Notes: generated by a model from the sequence alone, not told the origin. Shown: positions 52,237-62,811, counted from the stretch's first letter. The stretch is DNA of 64,000 nucleotides from Bovifimicola ammoniilytica (GCF_025567085.1 NZ_JAOQJN010000001.1:62001-126000), one strand, 5' to 3'. Numbers and translations: made by a program.

Positions 52237-54135
52237 ATGATATTTACTAATGAAAATTGTGTAGATTGTAATAAATGCATTAGGAGTTGTCCGGTATTAA
52301 TTGCAAATATTTCTAAGGAGAATTCAATTAGTGTAAACGATGAGGCTTGTATCAAGTGCGGAGCCTGTTTTAAGGAGTGTCAGCATAGTGCCAGAGAGTA
52401 TGAGGATGATACGGAGAAATTTCTAAAGGATCTGAAAGCAGGTAAGAAGATAAGTGTGTTAGTAGCTCCTGCATTTGTTGCTAATTATCCAAATGATTAT
52501 AAAAAGATATATGGTTATCTCAAGTCTTTAGGGGTAGTTGATATTTATTCTGTTTCCCATGGTGCTGATATTTGTACATGGTCATACATTAAGTATATCA
52601 AGAAAACGGGTAAAAAGGGCCTTATATCTCAGCCATGTCCTGCAATAGTTAATTATATTGAGAAATACAGACCTGAACTTATTAAAAATTTGATGCCTTT
52701 ACAAAGTCCTATGATGTGTGAGGCAATATATCTTAAAAAATATAAGCAGGTAGCAGAGAGTTTAGCTTTTATCAGTCCATGTATTGCTAAGGGTGATGAG
52801 ATAAAGGATAAAAATACTAAGGGATTTGTGAAGTATAATGTAACATTTAAGAAATTATTAGCTGCTATTAAAGAAAGTTACTATTCGTCCAAGGAATATG
52901 ATGAGGTTATTGATTATGGCTTGGGTAGTATTTATCCGCATCCAGGTGGACTTAAGGAAAACGTAAACTTCTTTCTTGGCAATGTACCGGTATTACAGGT
53001 AGAAGGTACGTCAGAAGCATATAAATTTCTTGATTCTTATACGGATATGAAGGGAGATAAACCATTTCTTGTAGATATATTAAATTGTAGTAAAGGTTGC
53101 CTGAGAGGTACTGCTGTAGATGAGAATATTGATGATGTATCTGTTGAACTTGCTGTTTATAAATCAAAGGATTTAGTTGTTAATAAACTGGAAAAAAGAG
53201 GCATTTTCCATAAATCGGGGACGGTTAATCCTTGGAACGAATCTCTTACTTATGAGGAAAGATGGCAAGCTTTAGACCAGCAGTTTTCGGATTTAAAACT
53301 TGAAGATTTTAGTAGAAACTACAAGGATAAGTCTGTGCATATGAAAGTGCCTGGTGAAGCTGAGAAAAATGAAATCTTTAATAGTTTGCTTAAAGAAAAT
53401 ATTGAAGATAGAAGTATTAATTGCGGCTGTTGTGGTTACAGCACTTGTAGTATGATGGCACAGGCAATTCACAATGGTGTAAATAATAAAGATAATTGTA
53501 TATATTATAACAAAAAGGTAGCCGATTTAGAAAGACAGAAGGTAGCGGAGCTACATCAGAAAAATCTTAAGGAACAGGATATACATAACCAAAAACTATC
53601 TAAAGTAGTTGAAAGGTTCAATCTTCTTAATTATAGTATAGTAGATTTAGCTAAGGCTAATGAAATTACAGCGGAGGATGCTACTGAAATTACTCAGGCA
53701 GTAGCTGATATTTCAGAAAAATGCGAAATAATCAGAGGTGGATTAGAGGTCTTTTCTGAATTTATAAAAGAATATAATTGTAGTAATGAAAAAATTTCAG
53801 ATATAGCCAGTCAGACTAATTTATTAAGTCTAAACGCTTCAATAGAGGCGGCAAGGGCTGGAGATGCCGGTAGAGGTTTCACGGTAGTAGCAAGTAATAT
53901 CAGGGATTTATCTGATAATACAAAGAGATTAATTGAACAAAATAAAACACAGTCAGTGAATACAATTCCTAAGATAGAAGACAGTGTAAGGTCGATTACA
54001 GAGTTACTTGAGAGTATTGAAAAAATGAATGGTAAAGTTACAAATATCGCAGCTACCACAGAGGAAATTTCAGCTCAAAGCGAAAGTATACAATCTATGA
54101 GTGAGGAAATTCAAGTGGCTGTAGAGGATATATAG
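52237..54135 (+). CDS. Sensory-type [FeFe]-hydrogenase / chemoreceptor fusion
   Basis: The 632-residue soluble protein has two [4Fe-4S] ferredoxin sites (CVDCNKCIRSCP, residues 8-19; CIKCGACFKEC, 38-48), an H-cluster domain with all four cysteine ligands (C134 in SQPCPAI, C182 in SPCIAKGDE, C284 and C288 in NCSKGCLRG), an extra CGCCGYSTC iron-sulphur site (396-404, with C421), a coiled coil, and a chemoreceptor signalling hairpin (about 520-570). The proton-transfer Cys that precedes C134 in catalytic enzymes is Pro, as expected for slow, sensory group C enzymes. The hairpin keeps NLLSLNASIEAARAG but has Asn554 for the usual Glu of VVAxEVR. It probably senses H2 or redox state. Confidence 0.88.
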   Translation: MIFTNENCVDCNKCIRSCPVLIANISKENSISVNDEACIKCGACFKECQHSAREYEDDTEKFLKDLKAGKKISVLVAPAFVANYPNDYKKIYGYLKSLGVVDIYSVSHGADICTWSYIKYIKKTGKKGLISQPCPAIVNYIEKYRPELIKNLMPLQSPMMCEAIYLKKYKQVAESLAFISPCIAKGDEIKDKNTKGFVKYNVTFKKLLAAIKESYYSSKEYDEVIDYGLGSIYPHPGGLKENVNFFLGNVPVLQVEGTSEAYKFLDSYTDMKGDKPFLVDILNCSKGCLRGTAVDENIDDVSVELAVYKSKDLVVNKLEKRGIFHKSGTVNPWNESLTYEERWQALDQQFSDLKLEDFSRNYKDKSVHMKVPGEAEKNEIFNSLLKENIEDRSINCGCCGYSTCSMMAQAIHNGVNNKDNCIYYNKKVADLERQKVAELHQKNLKEQDIHNQKLSKVVERFNLLNYSIVDLAKANEITAEDATEITQAVADISEKCEIIRGGLEVFSEFIKEYNCSNEKISDIASQTNLLSLNASIEAARAGDAGRGFTVVASNIRDLSDNTKRLIEQNKTQSVNTIPKIEDSVRSITELLESIEKMNGKVTNIAATTEEISAQSESIQSMSEEIQVAVEDI

Positions 54136-54151
54136 GAGGCTGAAAATATAT

Positions 54152-54712
54152 ATGATACTTATAGCAGGTTTAGGTAATCCAACTGATAAATATAGAGGAA
54201 CAAGGCATAATGTTGGTTTTGATGCGATTGACAGAATTGCTGAAGATAATGATATACTAGTTGAGACGTACAGACATAAGGCATTGTGTGGAAAAGGAAT
54301 AATAGGTGGTCAGAAAGTGCTTATTATGAAGCCACAGACATTTATGAATAATAGTGGTGAAGCAATTAGGGAAGCTATGGACTTTTATAAGATTAACCCT
54401 GAAGATGATCTTATAATTATCTATGATGATATAAGTCTTGCTGAGGGCAAATTAAGAATAAGAGCCAAGGGAAGTGCCGGAGGACATAATGGAATTAAAA
54501 GCATAATTGCACATACAGGTACTGATAAATTCAAGCGTATTAGAATCGGAATTGGTGAGAAACCTGATAAAATGGACTTAGCAGATTATGTATTAGGACA
54601 TTTCAGTGTAGCAGATAGAAAATTAGTCGATGATGGCATAAAAAATGCATCAGAAGCAATTAATATAATTATAGAAAAAGATATTAATGCAGCAATGAAT
54701 AAATTTAATTAA
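54152..54712 (+). CDS. pth: Peptidyl-tRNA hydrolase
   Basis: Pth frees tRNA from peptidyl-tRNA that has dropped off the ribosome. The 186-residue protein is full length with GLGNPTDKYRGTRHNVGF (catalytic His20), KPQTFMNNSG, the Asp in YDDISL and GSAGGHNGIKSI. The AGGAGG site lies 12 bases before the ATG, inside the spacer after the hydrogenase fusion gene. It precedes mfd, the common order in Firmicutes. Confidence 0.97.
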   Translation: MILIAGLGNPTDKYRGTRHNVGFDAIDRIAEDNDILVETYRHKALCGKGIIGGQKVLIMKPQTFMNNSGEAIREAMDFYKINPEDDLIIIYDDISLAEGKLRIRAKGSAGGHNGIKSIIAHTGTDKFKRIRIGIGEKPDKMDLADYVLGHFSVADRKLVDDGIKNASEAINIIIEKDINAAMNKFN

Positions 54713-54831
54713 TATAATAGGATTATAATAGTAATGATGAATTTATTAATGCATTAATTGAATTGTGAAAAATATTAACGTAGTAATGAAGCAATACAAT
54801 TTATTTAATTAATATATGAGAGGATTCAAGA

Positions 54832-57800
54832 ATGAAAACTTTTGAAGAACCCTTGTTAGAATATAGTGAATATATTCAGCTGATGGATAGACTTGATAAA
54901 GATAAGAAAGGTAATATTGCATTAGGTGTAACCGGTTGTGTTGATTCACAGCAGGTCAATTTTATGAATGGAATTACCTCTAAATACAAATACAGTGTCG
55001 TCGTAACTCACAACGAAAAACGTGCCAGAGAGATTTATGAGGACTATTTGTTGTACAACAAGAACACTATCCTGTATCCTGCGAAAGATTTTATATTTTT
55101 TAATGCTGACATTCATGGCAATTTGACACTTACTGAAAGACTTAGTGCAATCAGGAGAATTATCGAGAATAAGGACACTGTTATTGTAACAACGATTGAT
55201 GGACTTATGGATAAACTTATTCCGATAGATATTATCAAGGAAAATCTTATTCATATTAATATGGAGGAAAAAATTGATTTAGACAAAGTCCAGGCTAAAC
55301 TTGTTAATATGTCTTATGAAAAAGTCAGTCAGGTGGAAATGAGTGGACAGTTTGCTGTCAGAGGCGAGATTCTTGATATATTTCCGATGACAGAGGATAC
55401 ACCAGTCAGAATTGATTTATGGGACGATGAGATAGATTCTATAAAATATTTCGACGTTGATAGTCAGCGTTCGATTGAAAATATTAATGAGATAACGATT
55501 TATCCAGCAACAGAATATATTCTTGACAAGGAAATGATTAACAACGGAGTAAAAGCCATCAATAAAGAGATGGTGAAAGTCGAAAAAAAATTTCGCGAAG
55601 CTATGAAAACTGAAGAGGCACACAGGATTAAAACGATTGTTAAAGAATTCACAGAACAGCTAGAACTCGGTAATATCAATGTTGCAATTGACAGCTTTAT
55701 TAATTATTTCTATAGTGAAATGTCATCACTCATAGAATATTTAGAAGATAAAGATGTAATATATATATTTGATGAACCATCAAGGCTTACAGACAGAAGT
55801 GAGACTATAGAGAAAGAATTCAGGGAGAGTATGTCTAACCGATTAGAGAAAGGTTACATACTTCCAGGACAGGCTGATGTTATGCATACCTATGGACAAC
55901 TTATTGCAATGACAAGCGATAAGCAGAGAATTGTATTCACGACCTTAAGCCAGAAGATTAGGAATATCGATATTAAGGAAACATTTCATATAGAAGCGAA
56001 AAATATTGTGTCATATAACAGTAGTTTTGAACTTCTTATTAAAGATTTGAAGGATTATAGAAAAAAGGGCTACAAGATTCTGATACTCACTAATTCGAGA
56101 ACCAAAGCTGAACGTCTTGCGGATAATATAAGGGATTATGAAATGGAAGCATTTTATTCGGAGAATCCCGAAAGAATATTAAAACCTAAAGAGATAATGG
56201 TTACTTATGGTAATCTACATCAGGGTTTTGAGTATCCACTTATTAAATTTATCGTAATTACACAATCGGATATATTTGGCAAAGAGAAAGCCAGAAAGAA
56301 ACGTGCCAAAAAGCAGTATTCGGGCAGCAAGATACAAGATTTCTCACAGCTTAATATTGGCGATTATGTAGTACATGAGAATCATGGATTAGGAGTCTAT
56401 CGTGGTATTGAGAAGATAGAAGTCGATAAGGTTATCAAGGATTATATTAAGATAGAATATGCAGGAAACAGTAATCTCTATATTCTTGCGACACAGTTAG
56501 ATTTAATACAGAAATATTCGGGTGCTGATGCCAAAGTTCCTAAGTTAAATAAACTTGGTACACAGGACTGGGTTAAGACTAAGACTAAGGTTAAGGGTGC
56601 AGTTAAAGACATTGCCAAAGATTTAGTAGAAATATATTCAGCCAGACAGAATCAGAAAGGATATGAATTCAGCCCTGATAATATATGGCAGAAAGAATTC
56701 GAGGAAATGTTTCCATATGAAGAAACGAATGACCAGTTAGCTGCGATTGAAGATACTAAAAAAGATATGGAAAGCAGCAGGATAATGGACAGACTTGTAT
56801 GCGGAGATGTCGGATATGGTAAGACAGAGATTGCCATAAGAGCAGCATTTAAGGCAGTTCAGGACGGTAAGCAGGTAGCGGTATTAGTTCCAACTACTAT
56901 TCTTGCACAACAGCATTACAACACATTTAGCCAGAGAATGAAGGATTATCCTGTAAGAGTAGATATGCTGTCAAGATTTAGGACAGCATCAGGTGCTAAG
57001 GATACAATTAATGGTCTTAAGACAGGTGAAGTAGATATTGTAATCGGAACACATCGTCTGTTATCTAAGAATATTGTATTTAAAGATTTGGGTTTATTAA
57101 TTGTAGATGAAGAGCAGAGGTTTGGAGTTACGCATAAAGAAAAAATCAAGGCAATGAAGAAAGAGGTAGATGTTCTGACTCTTACAGCAACGCCAATTCC
57201 TAGAACTCTTCATATGAGTCTTGTGGGAATAAGAGATATGAGTGTATTAGAGGAACCACCTGTAGACCGTCTTCCGATTCAGACCTATGTTATGGAATAT
57301 GATGACGAGATGATTCGTGAAGCAATCAACAGGGAAATGAGTCGTGGCGGACAGGTGTATTATGTATATAACCGGGTTAATGACATTGATGAAGTAGCTA
57401 GTCGAATTGCTAGGCTCGTTCCTGATGCAAATGTTGTATTTGCACATGGACAGATGAATGAAAGACAGTTAGAGCAGATAATGTACGACTTTATCGAAGG
57501 TGAAATAGATGTGCTTGTATCGACTACAATTATAGAAACAGGATTAGACATTTCTAATGTTAATACGATAATTATTCATGATGCTGATAAGTTCGGGTTG
57601 TCGCAGTTATACCAGCTTCGAGGAAGAGTTGGACGTTCTAATCGTACATCTTATGCATTTCTTATGTACAAGAGAGATAAGATGTTAAAAGAAGTGGCAG
57701 AAAAACGTTTGCAGGCAATCAGGGAATTTACGGAGCTTGGAAGTGGCTTTAAGATAGCCATGCGTGACTTAGAGATTCGTGGTGCAGGTAATGTTTTGGG

Positions 57801-58377
57801 CGCAGAACAACATGGACATATGGCAGCAGTCGGATATGACCTGTATTGCAAATTACTTAATGAAGCGGTATCTGTAGAGAAAGGTGAGCAGGTGCGTGAT
57901 GACTTCGAAACTAAGATTGACTTGAATGTTGATGCATTTATTCCGCCATCATATATAAGAAATGAGATGCAGAAGCTTAATACCTATAAGAAGATTGCAA
58001 GTATTACTTTAGAAGAAGAATATAGTGATATGCAGGACGAATTAATTGACAGATTCGGTGAAATGCCTAAAAATGTTATGAATCTTCTTGCAATTGCCCT
58101 TATAAAAGGAATGGCACATAAGGCATGGATAACAGAGATAACAAATGATGATGGAAATATTAAGATTATTATGTATCGCAATGCCGATATTGACACTACT
58201 AAGATTCCAGAGATAGTGGATAAATATGCAGGAAAATTGAAATTTATTCCTGAAGCAAATCCATATTTCATCTATTATAATGATAAAAAGATAAATGATA
58301 TGGAAGTATATAGAAAAGTATTGCAGGAAATAATAGAAGATATAAGCAGTTTGGATAATTCGTTGGCAGATAACTGA
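54832..58377 (+). CDS. mfd: Transcription-repair coupling factor
   Basis: Mfd displaces stalled RNA polymerase and recruits UvrA. At 1181 residues it is full length: a UvrB-like N-terminal module (GVTGCVDSQQ, LYPAKDFIFFNADIHG), an RNA polymerase-interaction domain (GDYVVHENHGLGVYRGIEK), and a RecG-like translocase with GDVGYGKTEIA, VDEEQRFGVTHKE, LTATPIPRTLHMSL and the QLRGRVGRS motif VI. GAGG precedes the ATG. It ends 381 bases before the next gene, which is convergent. Confidence 0.97.
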   Translation: MKTFEEPLLEYSEYIQLMDRLDKDKKGNIALGVTGCVDSQQVNFMNGITSKYKYSVVVTHNEKRAREIYEDYLLYNKNTILYPAKDFIFFNADIHGNLTLTERLSAIRRIIENKDTVIVTTIDGLMDKLIPIDIIKENLIHINMEEKIDLDKVQAKLVNMSYEKVSQVEMSGQFAVRGEILDIFPMTEDTPVRIDLWDDEIDSIKYFDVDSQRSIENINEITIYPATEYILDKEMINNGVKAINKEMVKVEKKFREAMKTEEAHRIKTIVKEFTEQLELGNINVAIDSFINYFYSEMSSLIEYLEDKDVIYIFDEPSRLTDRSETIEKEFRESMSNRLEKGYILPGQADVMHTYGQLIAMTSDKQRIVFTTLSQKIRNIDIKETFHIEAKNIVSYNSSFELLIKDLKDYRKKGYKILILTNSRTKAERLADNIRDYEMEAFYSENPERILKPKEIMVTYGNLHQGFEYPLIKFIVITQSDIFGKEKARKKRAKKQYSGSKIQDFSQLNIGDYVVHENHGLGVYRGIEKIEVDKVIKDYIKIEYAGNSNLYILATQLDLIQKYSGADAKVPKLNKLGTQDWVKTKTKVKGAVKDIAKDLVEIYSARQNQKGYEFSPDNIWQKEFEEMFPYEETNDQLAAIEDTKKDMESSRIMDRLVCGDVGYGKTEIAIRAAFKAVQDGKQVAVLVPTTILAQQHYNTFSQRMKDYPVRVDMLSRFRTASGAKDTINGLKTGEVDIVIGTHRLLSKNIVFKDLGLLIVDEEQRFGVTHKEKIKAMKKEVDVLTLTATPIPRTLHMSLVGIRDMSVLEEPPVDRLPIQTYVMEYDDEMIREAINREMSRGGQVYYVYNRVNDIDEVASRIARLVPDANVVFAHGQMNERQLEQIMYDFIEGEIDVLVSTTIIETGLDISNVNTIIIHDADKFGLSQLYQLRGRVGRSNRTSYAFLMYKRDKMLKEVAEKRLQAIREFTELGSGFKIAMRDLEIRGAGNVLGAEQHGHMAAVGYDLYCKLLNEAVSVEKGEQVRDDFETKIDLNVDAFIPPSYIRNEMQKLNTYKKIASITLEEEYSDMQDELIDRFGEMPKNVMNLLAIALIKGMAHKAWITEITNDDGNIKIIMYRNADIDTTKIPEIVDKYAGKLKFIPEANPYFIYYNDKKINDMEVYRKVLQEIIEDISSLDNSLADN

Positions 58378-58394
58378 TATGTCAAGATAAAGGA

Positions 58395-58451
58395 TGCAGT
58401 TCATAGGCTGGACTTTTAATTAGTTAGCAGGATATTTATATATGAACTGCA
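58395..58451 (+). other. Inverted repeat behind mfd
   Basis: TGCAGTTCATA (58395-58405) is exactly complementary to TATGAACTGCA (58441-58451), with a 35-base loop. There is no T tract. It may form a structured 3' end. Confidence 0.5.
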
Positions 58452-58495
58452 ACCAGATGTTTTGACGTTAATTAATGAATGAAAATTAATAGGGA

Positions 58496-58594
58496 GTGGT
58501 AGATATTAAGGTCAGATATGTTTTAGGTTATATATTTGGTGCAGTGGTGTTAGCTATATTAGTGATACTAATAATTGAGAAATATTTTATGTGA
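58496..58594 (+). CDS. Possible 32-residue membrane peptide
   Basis: GTG at 58496 opens a frame reading VRYVLGYIFGAVVLAILVI then LIIEKYFM, one hydrophobic helix with charged ends. A GGGAG motif overlaps the GTG instead of preceding it, and an upstream in-frame TAG rules out an earlier start, so translation is doubtful; an ATT at 58505 is better spaced but unusual. I include it because the pattern is a plausible small membrane protein. Confidence 0.3.
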   Translation: MVDIKVRYVLGYIFGAVVLAILVILIIEKYFM

Positions 58595-58683
58595 ATGGAA
58601 GATGTGGTTAAATGGGTAAATAAGTAAAATAAGATATATTATTGAGTGATGGAATAATAACAAAATAAGAATAACAACGAAAT

Positions 58684-58727
58684 AATGCAGAGATGTATAG
58701 TTGCTTATGACTATATATCTCTGCATT
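58684..58727. terminator. Terminator-like hairpin between mfd side and the LCP gene
   Basis: AATGCAGAGATGTATAG pairs with CTATATATCTCTGCATT with one mismatch. The flanks are only moderately T- or A-rich. It is placed to end the minus-strand LCP gene. Confidence 0.65.
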
Positions 58728-58758
58728 GTAATTTAATTATCTAATTATTTTGATTATT

Positions 58759-60006
58759 TTAATCATCTGAATCATCCGAAGTTGAATTATCATTACTATT
58801 ATTTGTTGGTGGGTATACACCTGTTTCATCAATAAGATAATCATTTATCTTCGTTACCATTCTTGATGGTGTATATGATTTATCAGGGAATAAGAACTGA
58901 TGTAATCGTATAACATTCTGTTCAAGCCCCATTGGAACTACATAACCATAATATGCTTCCCCTCTTTCAGGAGTATAGGTGTCATATGGGAAACCGACTG
59001 TATCCTTAAGATTACAATCCACAGCAACTGTAAGAAGATCAACGATTCTGTTCCAAGGTATGTTAGTTGATAAAATCTTTGAACCATTAATATCATTTTC
59101 CTTAATAATAGTGTCTGCCACCTTAAGCAATTGGTTAACACCTGCTGACTGGGCTTTCTCTAATATCTTAGTGAGGATAAGTCTCTGTCTGGCTGTTCTA
59201 CCGTAATCATTATGATAAACAGTTCCATCTGCTGCAGTAAATGGTGAGTATCTTATACGACAATATGCTGTTGCCTGAAGTCCTGAAAGATGAACATTAC
59301 CTGATTCCTCTACATCAGGAGCATCCATACCTGTAATTATTCTTGTTTCTGTAAGGTAGCCACTGATATAGAAAGCTTCTTCATCGGTTATGGTTATATC
59401 AACGCCACCAAGTGCATCGATTATTTTAGCAAGTCCCTGGAAGTTAACAAGTGCGTATTCTGTAATATCAAGGTCAAAGTTGTTATTAAGCATATTCAAT
59501 GCACCCTCAACACCATTTCTAAAGAATGCAGAATTTGCCTTTTCGTAATCAATATCTCCGTCAGATGTAGTCATACGTAGTAATGAATCGCGATATACAG
59601 AGACTAAATTCACATCATGTGTCTTATTATTAATACTTACAATCATAATAGTATCAGTATGTGTACCATTTTCGAATTCTCCATCACGTGGGTCAATACC
59701 GAATAATGCGATATTAGTGTATCCGTCACCTAGGTCAACTGTTTTGATTTTGTCCTTATCTGTTGTAGTATCTAATACATTTTTATCATAATCATCTTTG
59801 TAAAGAGATTTTAGCAGGCTCTGTCCAGCCGGGCATTTTGTAAATGTCTTGACTATAAATGATTTGGAGTTAGGCATAAGATAAATTGAAACACAGACAA
59901 TTACAAGTAATAGTACTATTGCTTCGATTGTAAGAAGTGCTATTCTTCTTCTCTTTTTTCTTTTTTTTCTTTTAAGTCTTTCGGCTTTTGATGTTGAAGT
60001 TGCCAT
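58759..60006 (-). CDS. LytR-CpsA-Psr (LCP) family cell-wall glycopolymer ligase
   Basis: LCP proteins attach secondary polymers to peptidoglycan at the outer membrane face. The 415-residue protein has a very basic cytoplasmic N-terminus (RLKRKKRKKRRR), one membrane segment (about 22-44) and the LCP domain with NIALFGIDPRD, HTDTIMIVSIN, LVSVYRDSLL, the long ALVNFQGLAKIIDALGGVDI and the Arg pair in YCRIRYSP and GRTARQRLI. The tail is Asn/Ser/Asp-rich. The ribosome site is GAGG. Confidence 0.94.
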   Translation of the reverse strand: MATSTSKAERLKRKKRKKRRRIALLTIEAIVLLLVIVCVSIYLMPNSKSFIVKTFTKCPAGQSLLKSLYKDDYDKNVLDTTTDKDKIKTVDLGDGYTNIALFGIDPRDGEFENGTHTDTIMIVSINNKTHDVNLVSVYRDSLLRMTTSDGDIDYEKANSAFFRNGVEGALNMLNNNFDLDITEYALVNFQGLAKIIDALGGVDITITDEEAFYISGYLTETRIITGMDAPDVEESGNVHLSGLQATAYCRIRYSPFTAADGTVYHNDYGRTARQRLILTKILEKAQSAGVNQLLKVADTIIKENDINGSKILSTNIPWNRIVDLLTVAVDCNLKDTVGFPYDTYTPERGEAYYGYVVPMGLEQNVIRLHQFLFPDKSYTPSRMVTKINDYLIDETGVYPPTNNSNDNSTSDDSDD

Positions 60007-60237
60007 TATTTACCTCGTTTCTAAATAAAAATTTCTATGTTTATTTTGTAAAATTCTAGTTGTTATGAATATTATCTGCAATAATAAAAATAAGATGAAG
60101 GCAGAAAATATTGTCTGCTAATTGATACAGATATTTAATAATCATTTATCAATAAGCAAAGCTAAGTATACTTTATTACAATTATAATGTAAATATATTT
60201 ATAAATATCTTTTGTAAAAATAATGTAAAGATTAATA

Positions 60238-61281
60238 CTATTCTGACAAATTAAAACCATTAAAGACATGCAGCAGAGGATCATAATGGAATACTATATT
60301 GGAGTCAGAAAGAATCAGCAAGAATTCATTTTTGGTTTTAACAATCTGATATGAGTTCTGGTCATCATTTGTTAAATCAGAATCTTTGTATTTGGAATAT
60401 TTAGTATAATAATCTTCGTGCTCTTTTTCAAACTCATCTATGTCATATGAACTGTCATCCTGTAAATATTTCTCATAATAATCATTTGTATAATTAATTG
60501 TAATGTCAAGATTGGTTTCAGTATTTTCTTCTAAATTAACACTGATATCAGAAGATGAAGAGATATTCAGGTAATAATTCTTCAGAAAATCATTTAGAAA
60601 TATAATGTCATTTACTAATAGAAGCAGAGTATCTCTGTTACGTTCTGACACCAGACTACTAAGAATCTTGTTACCGTTTTCCATAACTTCATCAGTGTAT
60701 TTATCTGAACTGTTAATCCTTTGGCATTGAAATGAGTACAGAAAACCAGAACCATCAAATGAAAAATCAAGGTCAAATGAATGGTTGTCTATATTTATCC
60801 GGCCTTTGTAGAAGAAATAAGTAGTACTTCCTGAATATACTGTCACATAATTACCGAGATTAGTAAAGTCCATAACTGTGGATAAAGAGATATCATTTAC
60901 TGCCATGTATTTTCGTAAATCTGGTGGAATTGTACGATAGAAAAAGTATCTCAGATAATCATAAAGATTGCCGGTATCTACTATGGAAGAAAGCGTTATA
61001 TCATAAGTAAATGCATCGACGTTATTCAGGTAAAAATCTGCGTAGGTCATGACATCTACTGAATTGTTTGCATAATTCCATGGAAATAAAGTCACGTCAC
61101 TGTCGGTTTGAGAATAGAATACGTATGAATCATTTTTTTCTATAGCAACAGGTGTTATCTTATTATCATATCTGATAATATATCTGCTCGCTTTTGCAAG
61201 AATTGTATAACCTGCAATGATTATGACAGAGGCAAAAATAATTGTTTTAATAAATGAAAAAATACTATTTTTTAGCTTCAT
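60238..61281 (-). CDS. Membrane-anchored accessory protein of the two-component system
   Basis: The product of about 347 residues has an N-terminal membrane segment (about 8-30) and a large extracytoplasmic region rich in Asp, Ser, Asn and Tyr without a domain I recognise. The ATG at 61281 is chosen because AAAGGA lies about 10 bases before it; a TTG at 61290 is too close. The start lies inside the 3' end of the histidine kinase gene, so it is translated with it and may modulate the kinase or be its stimulus-binding partner. Confidence 0.75.
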   Translation of the reverse strand: MKLKNSIFSFIKTIIFASVIIIAGYTILAKASRYIIRYDNKITPVAIEKNDSYVFYSQTDSDVTLFPWNYANNSVDVMTYADFYLNNVDAFTYDITLSSIVDTGNLYDYLRYFFYRTIPPDLRKYMAVNDISLSTVMDFTNLGNYVTVYSGSTTYFFYKGRINIDNHSFDLDFSFDGSGFLYSFQCQRINSSDKYTDEVMENGNKILSSLVSERNRDTLLLLVNDIIFLNDFLKNYYLNISSSSDISVNLEENTETNLDITINYTNDYYEKYLQDDSSYDIDEFEKEHEDYYTKYSKYKDSDLTNDDQNSYQIVKTKNEFLLILSDSNIVFHYDPLLHVFNGFNLSE

Positions 61282-62707
61282 CAATTTCAAGTCCTTTCAT
61301 TACAATAGTAACAGTTGTTCCAACACCCGTTTCGCTTTCAATAATTAGTCTGGCATTATGAATTTCGCTTATACGTTTGCATAATGCAAGCCCGAGACCT
61401 GCTCCGCCCGCCTTACGGCTTCTGGCTTTATCTATCATATAGAATGGTTCAGTTATTTTATTTAATTCTTTCTTATCAATACCAATTCCCTCATCACGTA
61501 CAGATATATTAATAATTCCGTTTGTAAATCTTTCATTGATATAGATTGTATTATCTTTAGAAGATGCTTTGACAGCATTATCTACTATATTAAACAGCAT
61601 GGATTTAAAAAGTTCTAAATCTATACAAAGTATACATTCATCATAAGAGATTGAAAAATTCATATTATTCTTTTCGAAAATTGGTTTAAATACCAGCTCT
61701 AACTGTGAAAATAATGAGCTCGCAGTAACTTCTGTAAATTCTAAATTAGTCTCACCAACAGTAATTATCTCCATAAGTTTACCTGATAGACTCTTAAGGC
61801 GTTTTGCCTCTTCGAATATTATTCCACTATATTCTGCAAGTTCTTCAGGTGTAATATTTCTTTTAATTCTCATAATGTCAGCAAAGCCTAATATCGATGT
61901 AAGAGGCGTCTTCATTTCATGCGATAAATTATTAATGAATTGTTTTCTGTTTTCAGCTGTTTCCTGTAATAATGTAACATTTTCTTCGATGGAGTCTGCC
62001 ATTATATTCATATTATGTGCCAATTCGCCAAGTTCGTCATTAGTTTTTATATTAAGACGTTTTGAATAATCACCATTTGCAATAAGATGTGTTGAATTAT
62101 TAAGATTTGACAATGGTCTAAGTAATAGTTTAACAAGAATGAGCAGGATAAATGCACACAATAATGAAAGACATATACTAAGCAATTTCGCATAATCTAA
62201 TTGTGCAGAATATAAATCATAGATTTCTGTAATATCAGTCGATGAAACGAAGATGAATTCCTGTCGCTCTAATGATATATATGATGCAATTATAAGGTAA
62301 TGAGAACGACCATTTTTAACTACCTGCTTAGCTGTTTGATTATTAGGTGAAACAGCTTTTAACAGGTCATTACTTATATCAATATTTATATTATTATACA
62401 GAAAATCATAGGAAGTATTAAAAAGCGCAACGGAAGTAGTCTCCTTAGAAGATGAGTTGTCAAATATTGATTTCATCACATTTGCAATGTCTTTTGTAGG
62501 AAGTAAAACAGAGCCGCTTCTAAGTCGCTCGGCTATAATTCGGTTATTGATATTAGAAATAAGATATTCATGCACGGATAATGTACTTTCTGTCTGTCGT
62601 ATCATCGACGATTTAAAATTATTTTTAAGTAGCAGGACACCAAGTGTGCTTACAGCAAGCATTGCAGTAAGCAAAGCCCATAGGAAAATTTTCTGCCAGA
62701 GTTTCAT
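61265..62707 (-). CDS. Membrane sensor histidine kinase
   Basis: The 480-residue kinase has two membrane segments (about 8-28 and 170-193) around an extracytoplasmic sensor region, a HAMP segment (LIANGDYSKRLNIKTNDELGELAHNMN), the phospho-acceptor box NNLSHEMKTPLTSILGF, and the ATPase boxes NAVKAS, DEGIGIDKKEL and GGAGLGLALCKRI. It is complete. The signal is unknown. Gene order is regulator, kinase, accessory membrane protein, all on the minus strand. Confidence 0.95.
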   Translation of the reverse strand: MKLWQKIFLWALLTAMLAVSTLGVLLLKNNFKSSMIRQTESTLSVHEYLISNINNRIIAERLRSGSVLLPTKDIANVMKSIFDNSSSKETTSVALFNTSYDFLYNNINIDISNDLLKAVSPNNQTAKQVVKNGRSHYLIIASYISLERQEFIFVSSTDITEIYDLYSAQLDYAKLLSICLSLLCAFILLILVKLLLRPLSNLNNSTHLIANGDYSKRLNIKTNDELGELAHNMNIMADSIEENVTLLQETAENRKQFINNLSHEMKTPLTSILGFADIMRIKRNITPEELAEYSGIIFEEAKRLKSLSGKLMEIITVGETNLEFTEVTASSLFSQLELVFKPIFEKNNMNFSISYDECILCIDLELFKSMLFNIVDNAVKASSKDNTIYINERFTNGIINISVRDEGIGIDKKELNKITEPFYMIDKARSRKAGGAGLGLALCKRISEIHNARLIIESETGVGTTVTIVMKGLEIDEAKK

Positions 62708-62811
62708 AGTTTCTCCAATTCTGTCAAAATTTTATATTAGTTTACATAATGTGTATTAATCTGTTATAAATTAAATATTATATGCATTAGTAATATCACG
62801 CATTAGTGGTA

